Source: Ectocarpus siliculosus
Taxonomy: Eukaryota > Sar > Phaeophyceae > Ectocarpales > Ectocarpaceae
Direction: 5' to 3'
NCBI GenBank assembly: GCA_000310025.1
Contig: FN649737.1
Coordinates: 3,274,815 to 3,305,437 of the forward strand
Length of the DNA stretch: 30,623 nt
Shown: positions 1 to 10,383 of the stretch, piece after piece
Layout: every line of letters starts with the position of its first letter
Position numbering within the stretch: the stretch's first letter is position 1
Position numbers and translations under genes: made by a program
The notes under the pieces: model-generated
The model's input: the letters and a program-made list of their open reading frames with translations, nothing else
Database searches by the model: none
What the model was told of the DNA's origin: nothing

Positions 1-275
1 AAAAAATTTTTTGGGTCCCCCTTTTTGTGGGGTGGGGTTGGAACACCCCCGCCCGGGCCTTTTTTTTGCTTTTCCGGGCGGGGGGAAAAACCTTGGCCAA
101 ATTTTTTTCCCCCCCCCAAGGGGGGGGAAGACCCTAAAAAATTCCCGGGTGGAAAGGCCTTGGGAGGGCTCCCGTTGGTTTTGGGGGGGGGTTGTTGGGG
201 GGGTTGGGTTTTTTAAAAAAAAGGAACCTTGCGGGGGCCGGTGGGCCCCCCCCCCCCCCCCCCCCCCCCCCCATG
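1..275. other. Low-quality contig end (homopolymer-expanded bases)
   Basis: Almost every base here sits in a run of two to nine identical bases, ending in a poly-C run of about 32 at 241-272. Sequence after about 276 looks normal. This is typical of a degraded Sanger or pyrosequencing read end, not biology. Reading frames across it (for example 11-325 on + and 213-416 on -) are artefacts of the runs and should not be annotated. Confidence 0.85.
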
Positions 276-2690
276 CAGTTTGGGAGAGAAAAGATCCCTG
301 TCCTCGAGAAGTGCGTGGGTTATGAATCCATGAAGAGTTATGAGCTGCTTTCGGATACGACACACCAATTGTGTGTTGCCTGTGCGAAGCGTTTTCCACA
401 AATGTGAATGGCACATGGTGACTCATGCACTCTCTCGTTCGCACCTTTCGCTGTTACGTTACCCACGGCACCTTCCTGCCTGTTGGCGTCTACAACTGGC
501 GCTGCATGCGGTTGTTACCACGCCTATTGTATAGATCATTGGCAGGCCACTGGGGGAAGCGGCAATGCTCCGAGTTGCGCACGAGCTGGAGAGTCGTCTA
601 GACTTCGCGTCGCAGGTTCCTGAGCGCGTAAGGGAGCCGCGCGCTGAGCAGTGTGTTCGGTAGCCCCAGTAGATGGGGCCGTGTGTGCTCGGTTGCTGTC
701 CCTACGTCTTTAGCAGTGTGCCCTCGTACAACGTGTATAAAGTGGGATAGGAAGGGGGTAATTGTGAAATTGTTGATTTGACTACTCTGTGAACACGTGC
801 TTGAAATTTGTTTCGTTGCAGCCCCAACTATTTTACTGCTGCTGTATGTTTTGAAAGGGGGGGGGGGGGGGTCTGCAGAAGTACTACATAAGTGAGGCCT
901 TGGTGTTGCAGTGCGCCCACCCAATGGAGGCAGCGGTACTTGCTGTTGGTAGGCAGAGTCAATTTTGATTTCCCTCGCGAGTGATTGGAATGGCGATCGC
1001 GGTGATACGCTGAACCCAGGATGTCGACCCTGGACCTACCGCAGGCACAATGTAACCGAAACAAATCCGGGCGGTACCGCAAGATAATGCGCGGAAAACG
1101 CTGACGGGGGGAGCACAGGGGGAGGAACATTTAACGTTCATTTTTGGAAATCGAAATGTCAATGAATTTGCGCTCCCGTATGTATTTACACCCAAGATTA
1201 CGCTGGGATTGTGTGCGGACCGTTCCCAACACTACGCGCGTGACCTCGCGTGACCTCACGCGAGGGCACTCTTGCCGCCGCCACGGATGCGATATCGGTT
1301 CTCTTTGTTGTTTTCCTTTCTCGGGAAACCACCGGCGTGTCATGCCGTTCCTGATCTGGAAGCCGTATTCTGGTGTAGCGCACCACCACCACTGCTGCCC
1401 TCCACAACCATGTCACTTCGGTGCACTACAGCACGTATCGGTTGCAGCGACGTTGCAACTGCTGAGTACGAGTACTGCTACATACAGCTGTGCGAAGCTC
1501 ATCGTAGCATTTTCTGGCCGACGCCGCGAACGCCATTTAGTCTTACCTGGCTGACGCCGCGAACGCATGTGTGAGAAAAATGAGTGCATGGTCATTTAGT
1601 CTCCTTAGGCTCACTCATCAGCAAGAAAGTAGTTGGCTTTCATGTAAGAAGAGTCGACCGCACAATACGCATGTACAGCTAGCAGTATACAAGGAAGATG
1701 CCAAGATTACCGCGACCGGTACCAGGCGTGTTCTGCGTGTGTGTATGTGTGTTCTCGTCCTGCTGTGCAACAATTTAGGTAGAATCAAACCTCCTGGAAT
1801 CACATCTCCATCCAAATCCATCCGGTCCATCCGTTGATGATGATGTGTGTGTTGTTATTATTCCTTAATGATCCGATGTATGGGTCGCGGGCAAACCTAC
1901 AGCCGGCAGGTGCGTGGACAGCAAAATTCAGTCTACATGCATTTCTGTAGGGACCAACACGATATTTTTTGGAGTTTTTGTGCGCCAGGGTGTCTACCGT
2001 GCACACCTACAGCATAGGTTCGTCCACAGCTTGGATTGGATGACTAATACGTGTAGTGTCGGCGCACTACTTGGGACTAAAGGTGCAATATAATCTGAAA
2101 ATCTTCAGAAACTATCGCTATTCTGTATTGATCTTCCCGGCTGTGACGTATGTTCCCCTACGCCGAAAGAGAGAAAACGTCTTGTTGAGCCTGTTACCCG
2201 CAGGGGAGATGTCCCTATATGCTGTCTGGGAAATCGTAGACATACAGGTACTTTCTGACGCTATGAATCCATTGCTAATCTGTCTCAGACTCTTTTCTAC
2301 GATAGAGATGGTTTCGTTGTGTCATAATAAGAAAAATAAAAAAAACGAGAGAAAGAACATCGCACAGCAGTAGGGAGATGGCGACGGACGGCCCGAGAGG
2401 ATCAGGTTCAACACATACACATAAGTCATGCCTATTTGTTGAATATCTTCCTCGTGCATGCATACAGTATGTGTACATATCGCATTTACACGGTGTGTTG
2501 CGCGACGAATATGCCGAGGAGGAGAAAGAGCGAAATATATGTATGCCGAGAATTAGAGAGAGAGCGAAAAAATCAACCACGGCTGAAGCCTTGGTTACAC
2601 ATTGATAGTAACTCTTTAAGGGCTAACCGATGTTGAACGTAGCAAGGCTAGGTTCTTCACGCGAGAAAGGCTAGGTTGTTCACCCCACAT
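276..2690. other. Non-coding stretch, no recognisable gene
   Basis: No frame on either strand shows a recognisable domain or coding-like composition, and open frames are short and overlap on both strands. Visible features are a poly-G run near 855-872, a perfect 22-bp hairpin at 1244-1265, a 14-bp motif (GACGCCGCGAACGC) repeated at 1520-1533 and 1553-1566, and an A-rich stretch near 2330-2350. A distant promoter for the downstream gene cannot be excluded. Confidence 0.6.
1244..1265. repeat. Perfect 10-bp-arm inverted repeat
   Basis: Arms CCTCGCGTGA and TCACGCGAGG are separated by CC. The left part overlaps a direct repeat of CGCGTGACCT (1237-1246 and 1247-1256). It could be a DNA hairpin or a dimeric protein-binding site. 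No neighbouring gene helps interpretation. Confidence 0.7.
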
Positions 2691-2692
2691 CT

Positions 2693-2719
2693 ACCCTAAC
2701 CCTAACCTAACCCTAACCC
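2693..2719. repeat. Short interstitial telomere-like tract (CCCTAA)n
   Basis: About four and a half units of CCCTAA are present, one of them shortened to CCTAA, flanked by unique sequence. Just upstream is a diverged tandem pair of a GGCTAGGTTSTTCAC motif (about 2647-2682). With only 27 bp inside a gene-bearing contig it is an interstitial tract, not a chromosome end. Such tracts often mark repaired breaks; that origin is inference. Confidence 0.75.
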
Positions 2720-2749
2720 ACGGCTGGTGTTCGATATCATACATCATGC

Positions 2750-3016
2750 CACTTTTGATTGGCGGATGGAGACCGTACGCCTCTCGTCCGAATCTTATCT
2801 TCCTCTTTCCAATCTGCGTTGCCCCCCCCTGTGGCCCCTCCGGTCCGCAGAATTCCTCTTTTTCCCTCGCTTTTGTTGTCCCTTTGCCCCCACAATCTCA
2901 TTCTTCCAAGCGCGCTCTCCAGCTCTCTGTCTCTTCGCGCCGCCCTGTTCACAGCTTCCCTTCGTTCGCCACAGCAGCAACCTTACTCCTGCTTCCCCCA
3001 AGGACCACACCAACAG
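2750..3016 (+). promoter_or_regulatory. Probable promoter / non-coding first exon of the Cys-rich gene
   Basis: The stretch is strongly pyrimidine-rich and ends in CAACAG followed by GTGAGC at 3017, a strong donor. A matching acceptor (GTGCGCCGCAG) ends at 3878, 19 bases before the ATG at 3898. I infer a 5' UTR exon ending at 3016 and a UTR intron of about 3017-3878. No TATA box is evident and the transcription start is unknown. The open frame across it (2746-3255) reads through the donor and looks like a composition artefact. Confidence 0.4.
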
Positions 3017-3897
3017 GTGAGCGATCCTGCCCCTGTCCGTTCCGTAGCTTGTGTAAGATTTCTGCGTTTGTATGGCACCGAGCCCCGAGTCCGGGAGAGA
3101 GAGATCGGGTCAGGTGGAGCGCCAACACCGCCGACGTAAAATTACGGGGAGAGGGAGACGGAAAGGATGCTAGTCTAGCTGGGGCTGAGCTTGGGCGTGG
3201 CTACCTGATGTGGAGGCTAGCCGCCGCGTGCGCCAATCGCGCCTCGCTCGACTAACGATATTTTCCGTTGGAGCAGGTGGAACGATGGGAGATCGGAAAT
3301 TGTGAAATTGTTGTTGTCGGGCGCGAAAATTGGATTCAGGGTCCCCCAGGAGTCCCTGACCATGGCGCTCCCAATGTCGAGCCACTGCAGCTGTATCTGG
3401 TGACTTGCAAGGGGTTTCAGTGGCGCGCAGGAGATACAGCGAGCCCATGCGCCTCGTGTCGTTTATTGGTAGAGCTGGCGTGCCGGTGTACATACTGAGC
3501 GCGGTCGATGCCGGAGGCAGCCAGCCAGCTGCCGTTCGGAACAGCTTTTTTCTTCCTTTTTCTTTTTCTCGACCTTTTCGGCTCCGTCTGCACACCCTTT
3601 CCGGAAAAGTAGCCGTTTATTGCTGCTGCTGTCTGGGGATGTGCCACGAGGATGTATGAGTCGCGGGAGCTCGTTCAACAGATTAGCGGTGGCGATAGAG
3701 ATAGACGCCTTCGTTCATGTTGATGGGAAGTGAGCAGCAGCACATCTTTTGTCAGTGTATTTGTGGTACGTGTGGGCAGTGCCGAATCCGAAAAAGGTTA
3801 AAATTCGAATTGTTCTCCCATCTCCGTTGGTGACCCAACCCTCCTCCCTTCCCAAACCGTCCGTTGCGTGCGCCGCAGCAGACAGCAGGTTATCGCA

Positions 3898-6800
3898 ATG
3901 ATGAACAAGATGAACTTTGCGGCGTTGCTGGGAGTCGTGCTGGCTCTGGCTGGGTCTGTCGGTGAGAAAACGTTGAATATGAATGCTGGATGGATGTGAA
4001 TGACCTGGACATGGGTTCTGCGGTACACAGCACCGCTTTTTTTTTGGAGCCAGCAGCAAGCCACGCTTCATTCTTCAAACGTCACACTCGAAAAAGAATC
4101 CTTTTCCCCCCCTAGTGTCTACTTGGCGCGCTCGTGCTTGCTCGAAACCATGACCTCTTGAGCGCGCGCGCTCGCCGACATCACTAGCATTGACCATCGT
4201 TGGGTATGATCACTGCCCCCCCCTAGTTGGTGTTGGTGAGCACGAGCGACACGTAGAGCTCGAAAATGCGAACGTTGTCGACGCACACACACAAGGTGGT
4301 GTTATTCCGTCGTCAGAACTCTCTTAAATAGCTCGTCCACCATCAATTGATTGTTGCTCCCGGAACCCAGAGCATCATGTACATACAATATACATATCAA
4401 TACTGCGTACGCCGCCACCCTCCTAGGAGACCTCACCAGCACAGCCGATGGGTGAAAAAATTCTATGGGGAGACATGATTTCGCGGGAGTGGCCGACAGA
4501 AAGTTTAAGTTTCGTTGGCCAGCTGCTCATTTTTTCAAAGCCGGGCGAGGGCCGAATACCCTGCAGATGCCGCCGACTCTTCACGTTCCTTCTAGGTTCT
4601 TCACCTGTGTCGTTCGCTGAGCTTACATGCGTGCGTGGGTATCCACCACGACGGCGGACGTAGTCCATCCCCATGCTTCACGTGCATGTAGGGTTCTGGT
4701 AGGGTTTGGGTTGCCAACGATCATTGACTCACCGGCTACATGTACGTTGAACAACAACCACCCCCTGTCTCACGAATTTACATGAACCTTCAGGCGCTCA
4801 GACTTGCGCCGGCGGAATCTCGGGCGTGGAGTCGACCTCCCTTGACGTGTGCTGCACCCTGGAGTGCGGGACTTGCGGTGGCGTCGGGTGCACCCCGGCC
4901 AACACCTCTTCGCTCACGGCGAACGACTGCTGCGCCACCGAGATCTCGGAATCGGGCGTCATGTGCTCCGACACCGGCGTTGCCCCTTGCATCCTCTCTA
5001 CCGGTGAGGATTGCGCTGCCCCTCGCTCGCTGTAGAGTACCTGCTGTCGAGAGTAAAAGCCTTCTGTTTTGATCCGTGCTTGCATGTTTGGTGTATCCAT
5101 TGCGCAAGTAGTTTGCGCGTCGTGGTTGCTAGAATTGTTCGATGGCGAAGCTGTTTGTTTGTGTTCCAATTTTTGCTTGCCCGTGACAATCGTTTTGTAT
5201 GCGCGCGTTGTGCGATGGAAGGCGCGACGTGCTTCATCCTCTGGTAACCAACACTAAGCTCTCGCTCTCTGCACACTGGAGTACCATCCTTGCTACATGG
5301 TAGTCGCCAAAAAAAAGGACAGTGCCTGTGACATATTTTTATTTCGTCACTGCTTTAAATGAATTACTATATCATAGGGCCTCTGTATCTGCCTTGGAGC
5401 TGAAATTCTGAGTTGTGCTTGGTCTTTGTCTACCACATGATCAGTGCTAATGACTTGTCCCTGTTGTTCCCGTTTTCTACACACGCTCAAAAGGCTTGGA
5501 ACACAGCAGAGCTGATCTACTCACTTGTTCGTTCGTTGCCTCTCTCTCCCGCTGTTCAGAGGCCGCATCCGCGGACTCAGTGTGTGACAACGGCCAGACC
5601 GGTGTCCAAGACCCTGACACGGACGTCTGCTGCCCACTCGAGTGTGGCGAGTCCTGCGGAGGGGAGGGATGCGGAACCATCCCCGGTGTCGACGCCAGCC
5701 AGTGCTGTGCCTCCATCATCGAGCAGTCGGGCATCGTGTGCGGAGACGGCATTGAAGCGCCCTGCACTCAAGTAGCAGGTGTGGAGCAGTTCGTCAACAT
5801 CTGAAAGTTTTGATGACTTGCAGCTGCGGTTATTCGTTCTAGTATGTACTACGCGTCGATCGGGTGTACAGGCTATCTACAGGTCGTCACATTTTTTAGT
5901 TTCATGTCGTTGCTGCTGTATGACTTGCTGCTACAACTTCGTTTTCTTTACGCGTTTTATTTGCTACGCGCGTCATTCGAGAGTAGCACACAATCGAAAA
6001 TGTGCTGCACCATGGGTGTTTCAAAATTTGCACCCGTTTGACTCACCAAACACACTTGCCCCGGTTTTCAATTTGTTTCTCTTCTGCTGCTCCCTTTGGG
6101 CAAACAGTCGCTGTCGCCGACTCGGTATGCAGCAACGGCTTCCCTGGTATCGAGAACGAGGATGCGACCGTCTGCTGCGACCCTGCATGCGTTGTCTGCG
6201 GTGGCTCCACCTGCGGGAACGTGGCGGGCCTTACCGGCGCCGACTGCTGCACCGGCACCATCATCGCCAACGACGAGCTCTGCTCCGAGAAGGGCTCCGC
6301 CCCGTGCGTCGTGGACCCTCCTGGTGAGTCAGCTGAACACTGCTGGTCAATAAAGCCATTGCTGCTTTTTGCTGGACCCTCTTCCGTAGATCTGATGATG
6401 ATGACGCAGCGAGGGGGATTAGCTGCCGGTGACGGCTTGCTTGCCCACGATACCGCACGTCCCCGTTCTCGCTACTCCTTGGAGAGAACCACGTCGTGCC
6501 CACGTCATCCTGCACGATAGGGTTCGTTCAGTTTTTGGGCTGTACACTCCAACCTCGATTGTAGTAACATCTTGGTTCTAACCGACCCACCCACACGTCC
6601 TTCTTTTTCCTGCACCTCAGAGGTGACTGCCTCCACTTGCGCCAACGGACTTGCCGGCGTTTCTTCCGGATCGGTCTGCTGCGCCGAGGTGTGCAACGGC
6701 GTCTGCGGCGGGGAAGGCTGCGGGGACATCGCCGGCACCAACGGTGCTGAGGACTGCTGCTCGGCCACCATCCTGGCCGCCAACATCGCCTGCGTTGACA

Positions 6801-7267
6801 CCGCTCCGTGCGTGATGGTCGAAGGCACGTTCACCCCCGCCCCGGCTGTGGTCCCGACCGTCGCCGCCACCACTACGGCTCCCCTCGCCCCGGGAGAGAC
6901 TGTCACCATGGCGCCTACCCCGACATCGCAGACCGCCGCCCCCACGCCCGGCTCCCGGGACCTTGACTTCGGCACCGGCGTGCCCACCCCGGCTCCCACT
7001 TCCGTCGAAGAGGCTGGCATGAGCTCGGCGCCCACCGCCGGCTCGAGGGACCTCGACATTGGCGAAAGCATGGCGCCAACGGCTGGCTCCAGGGACCTCG
7101 ACCTTGGCACCGCGGGGCCTTCTGCTCTGGGTGACACCATGGCCCCGAGCACCGCGCCCCCCGGCGCGGCGACTGCCGGTTCCGCGGCTCTGTCGGCAGG
7201 CAGCGTTGTATCCGTCGCCGCTATGGCGGGCGGCATGTTCGCGGTGCTCGCGGCAACACGCAACTAA
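3898..7267 (+). CDS. Secreted/surface protein with four ten-cysteine modules and Ser/Thr/Pro tail
   Basis: Exons are 3898-3961, 4794-5003, 5560-5778, 6108-6323 and 6621-7267, totalling 1356 nt and 451 residues. All four introns are GT-AG and phase 1. Residues 1-23 form a signal peptide (hydrophobic core LLGVVLALAG, likely cleavage after VGA). Each later exon opens with one module (about residues 23-92, 93-165, 166-237 and 238-305) with the same ten cysteines: C, then VCC, C, C in a CGG context, C, a second CC, C, and a final PC, so five disulfides per module are possible. Residues about 306-420 are rich in Ser/Thr/Pro/Ala, suiting O-glycosylation, and carry three copies of GSRDLD[FIL]G. The C-terminus (about 425-448) is hydrophobic and ends in a very short tail, suggesting a membrane or GPI-type anchor. 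I associate such CC..C..CGG.GC modules with stramenopile secreted proteins, but biochemical function is unknown; wall or adhesion roles are inference. ATG 3898 is immediately followed by a second ATG. Confidence 0.85.
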
Positions 7268-9259
7268 CATGCGGCGCAACCCAAATTTTACAAACAAAAT
7301 CGGCGGCATGGAACGAAGCGGGGACGGACTCGGAACGGGAGGTCTCTCTCTCTCTTCTATTCCGGCGCCCAAGATAGTTTCCCCTCACCCCGTGTTGTTA
7401 TTTGTTGTCTCCATGCGTGTGCGTTTGCGTCGTTGTGTGTTCTGGTTGGTGTGTTCTGACCCACTCCTGCTGTCGTACCAGAGAAATCGGGGTGTGTCGG
7501 TATTTTTTCCCGAGATTTGTGTGGCATTTTTTGTCAGGCAAGGAAGCTTGCGTCGGAAACGTCCTTGGATGTCGGCGAAGGGGTTTCAAGCTTGATGGCG
7601 GGGGGAGTGGGGTAGGGTACTTGAGCGGCCGGGGGCCTCGAGAGAGATATGGGTCTGGGTTGTTGTTGACAAGCTTCCATCTTGTCGGCATGATTGCCAG
7701 CCATGTGTTTTGAGGCTCTCTTTGAGTTGTTTCATGGGTATCGGGGTGGGAGTTCAACTAGGCATGTACTCTTCTGTAGCTTGATGAGTCGACCAACGAT
7801 AAACTGGGAAGTAACCAGCAGTCGTCACAAGAGCAGTGGGAGTCGCGTTGCATAGCATTCGAGCGCCGGGTCTCTCGGCTAGAGAACCACGCTTTGTTGG
7901 CTTGAGAGACTCCCGTGAGGAGTGTTCGGCATCCCCCGTTTATAGAGTCCGATGCCAGCCAGCTGACCTTGAGTCGGGCGGTGTGGCGGAAAGGAAGAAT
8001 GGAGAAAAACCAAATTGAGGGTGGATTCTTGATTTCCGTAAAGCTTTGTTTGTCTATGAGCTCTTCGTTCGTCCGGGCATGATGATTGAATGGGAGGTTC
8101 TTTCTCGTACAGCTATGCATAGCTGTCCGCGAGAGAATCGATCGAGTACCAACGGGGCTTGAAATTCGTGAACGTTCGGAAAACGGTTCCCTTGTGGCAC
8201 CAATCTTTGTTTCGTCGGATATATGGGGATTTTTCGAGTGTTGTTGGGTAGGCTAGAGGAGGTTTCCGATGGGAAACTTTCCTCGCTTGTTCTAGTTGTC
8301 CCCCATCCCCAAAAAGTTTTATTGGTAGTTGGTAGTGCGTTTGAGGCTAACAGTCGCGGTATTTTCTGTTTTCACGTGTTCCCTGTACCCCGGGTCATTC
8401 GACGAGGGGAGGCAAATTCGCAAGACAGACAGGCGTTACCATTTTCTGGCCTGTAGGCTGTTCCACGACCAATTTCTCAACTTGATTCTATCGTCTCGAT
8501 TGGCTGCTTTGCCAGGGACGTTCGATTTCGTTTTTGGGGACTGGATTTTTTTGTTGGAAAGGGTTGTTTCTGCAATACACGAGTAGCCTTCGATTCCGTC
8601 GCTACAGTAGTTCCATCAGTCTTCCAGTCTTTTGGGGTCTTCAACCGCACACTCGTCACTTTTTTTGTATTGCTTTTGTCTCTGCGAGTAGGTGTATGTG
8701 CTTTAGCCCTGGACAGCTATCGTTCTTGTCTTCACTATTTCTGTGTTAATGCATGCCCCAGGGGGCAGGCTGGGTGCCTCAACCACGTACTTGTAATTTT
8801 CATCTTGTTGCTTTGTTCAGCTGGCCATGGCCACTCCGTGGTTTTCTGTCGGAAGCCTCGCGATAGTCGGGCGGGCGGAGAAGGTCGTGTACGCGGTTGT
8901 TCGCATGTATGTGCGGGGAGCGACGATGTATTTTTATAGCCCGCAGTCGAGAAGAATAGATTCTGAGCGGTAGTTTAGTGACTAAAAATATAGCTCGGTT
9001 GCATATTAAAGCGAATTACGTTTTGGACGTTTCGATATACCAGACCGGTATTATTGTAGGCCGCGTTGTTGTTTTTGTTTCTTCCAAGAACGAGAGCACG
9101 GGATCTAATTATTTGGTCGAAGAAGATAATATTGTCTTTCTTGATGTGGAGATGAAGATGAAGAGGAGGCGTGCTGGCGGGAGCAGGTCTCCCTGCTACA
9201 CGTTGAAAAACAAACATTTCGTTCTGCTGCTTGTCGAACGATGTGGTCCTGGCATCATG
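7268..9259. other. Non-coding region, probably long 3' UTR then spacer
   Basis: After the TAA at 7265-7267 the + strand becomes T/G-rich with no coding signal in any frame. I infer a long 3' UTR for the Cys-rich gene in the first part; its end cannot be placed because no clear polyadenylation signal is visible. No RNA gene or repeat of note was seen. Confidence 0.5.
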
Positions 9260-9515
9260 TGACACATTGCAAACTCCGCGGTCCTGGTGTTGGGGGTATA
9301 TTCGGCTGTTTACACGTCCTTGTGATTTCATCGGGATAGAGCCAAATATCCGAACGGTGTGCAAACTCCGGTCCTGGTGTTTGTGCGGCCCATCACCAGA
9401 AATTATGACGTGTCCGGCCGCGCGCCGCGTATTTTCGACTGTTCATATGTAGTTGCCGCAGTAGGGACACATCCCGCCGCTACCCACACAACCAGCTACG
9501 CCAGTAGTACACACG

Positions 9516-9740
9516 ATGTCCGGAGAGGAGGGGTTAACTGAGCAGCAGCGCCAGCTGCACGCTCAGGCCGCTGCATGGTTGCACGAGAGAAACACGATCG
9601 AGTTGATGACTCAGTTGGAGGCAGCTAATGAGGAGATGTGCCGTCTGGGTGACGATGATGAAGCGTGTATGCGTTGGCAAAACAGATGGGGGGCCTTGGC
9701 GCAGCAGGCAGAGAGGCTGGTCTCCAGGAGATGGTTGTGA
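9516..9740 (+). CDS. Hypothetical ORF inside the TIR element
   Basis: This 74-residue frame starts MSGEEGLTEQQRQLHAQ and is Gln/Glu/Ala-rich, predicted helical. It lies within the 1.1 kb transposon. An overlapping frame (9665-9952, + strand, different phase) continues with basic, Lys/Arg-rich sequence, so the two could be halves of one frameshifted element-encoded protein. I recognise no domain. It may be a decayed transposon accessory protein or chance. Confidence 0.25.
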   Translation: MSGEEGLTEQQRQLHAQAAAWLHERNTIELMTQLEAANEEMCRLGDDDEACMRWQNRWGALAQQAERLVSRRWL

Positions 9741-10212
9741 TTGCGCAGTCGGTGCCTGAGAGTCCGGGCGAGAGAGCCTTCCGTCACACACACCTTGTGT
9801 CTGTGAAGAAACTTAGGAAGTTTAAGTTTCTACCCACGATAGGGAAGGGGAGGAGCGCAGCAAACGACGCCGCATCAAGGAAGAGACGACTGCTGCCGCT
9901 CGCTGCTGCGGATGCTGCTGTCCATCCATGCTGCTCGGACCAAGCGCTATAACACCTCGTTCTCGTTCCTCATGACCGTTCCACACCGCTGGCTGGAAGC
10001 CGGCGGCTGCGTACCCCCCCCCCTAGCATACCCTTCACCACCTTGCCAGCTCGGGGCGTTGTTGGTCATGATGGTGGTTGGTACTTGACGAGTTGGTAGT
10101 TGACGAGTGACACACGGCTGTTGGGAAGAACCGTGGATTTGTGTGCGTGCACGCTCGTTCACGCTGGCAGTCGGTGCGGACATGGGCGCGGGCACCGCAG
10201 TCGTGAAGATCC

Positions 10213-10267
10213 TTCCTGATGAAATCATGAAAAGGGGCAAAAGCCCTTTTCATGATTTCATCGGGAA
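10213..10267. repeat. 24-bp-arm hairpin inside the TIR element
   Basis: The left arm 10213-10236 and right arm 10244-10267 are reverse complements except for one position, with a 7-nt loop (GCAAAAG). The arm core is GATGAAATCATGAAAAGGG. Further inward-facing repeats (ACATTGCAAACTC at 10307-10319 against GAGTTTGCAATGT at 10367-10379) make the whole right end a nested foldback, perhaps subterminal transposase-binding sites. Confidence 0.8.
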
Positions 10268-10383
10268 TGGAAGATCCTCCCGGTGATTTGGCGAATAGTC
10301 GGTGCGACATTGCAAACTCGATCATCAGGAATTCCTGGTGATTTTTGTATGAACACCAGGAACGCTGAGTTTGCAATGTGTCA

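Larger units (their letters stand above)
9260..10383. mobile_element. Non-autonomous DNA transposon with 32-bp terminal inverted repeats
   Basis: The left end (9260-9291) begins TGACACATTGCAAACTC and continues to CCTGGTGTT. The right end (10352-10383) is its reverse complement with two mismatches. ATG flanks both sides directly (9257-9259 and 10384-10386), a candidate 3-bp target duplication. Subterminal copies of the TIR core occur at about 9358-9383 and 10307-10319, and motif TGATTTCATCGGGA recurs at 9324 and 10254. A long hairpin sits near the right end. No transposase is recognisable; the only notable frame is at 9516-9740. A 3-bp duplication would fit PIF/Harbinger-type elements, but ATG is not their usual TWA/TNA target, so the superfamily is left open. 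Confidence 0.7.

Noticed and set aside
11-416. Several open frames on both strands at the left end
   Set aside because: They arise from homopolymer-expanded low-quality sequence and contain Gly/Pro/Phe runs only.
6505-7372. Two long minus-strand frames (about 250 codons each)
   Set aside because: Antisense shadows of the GC-rich exon 5 of the Cys-rich gene, whose + frame carries the cysteine module.
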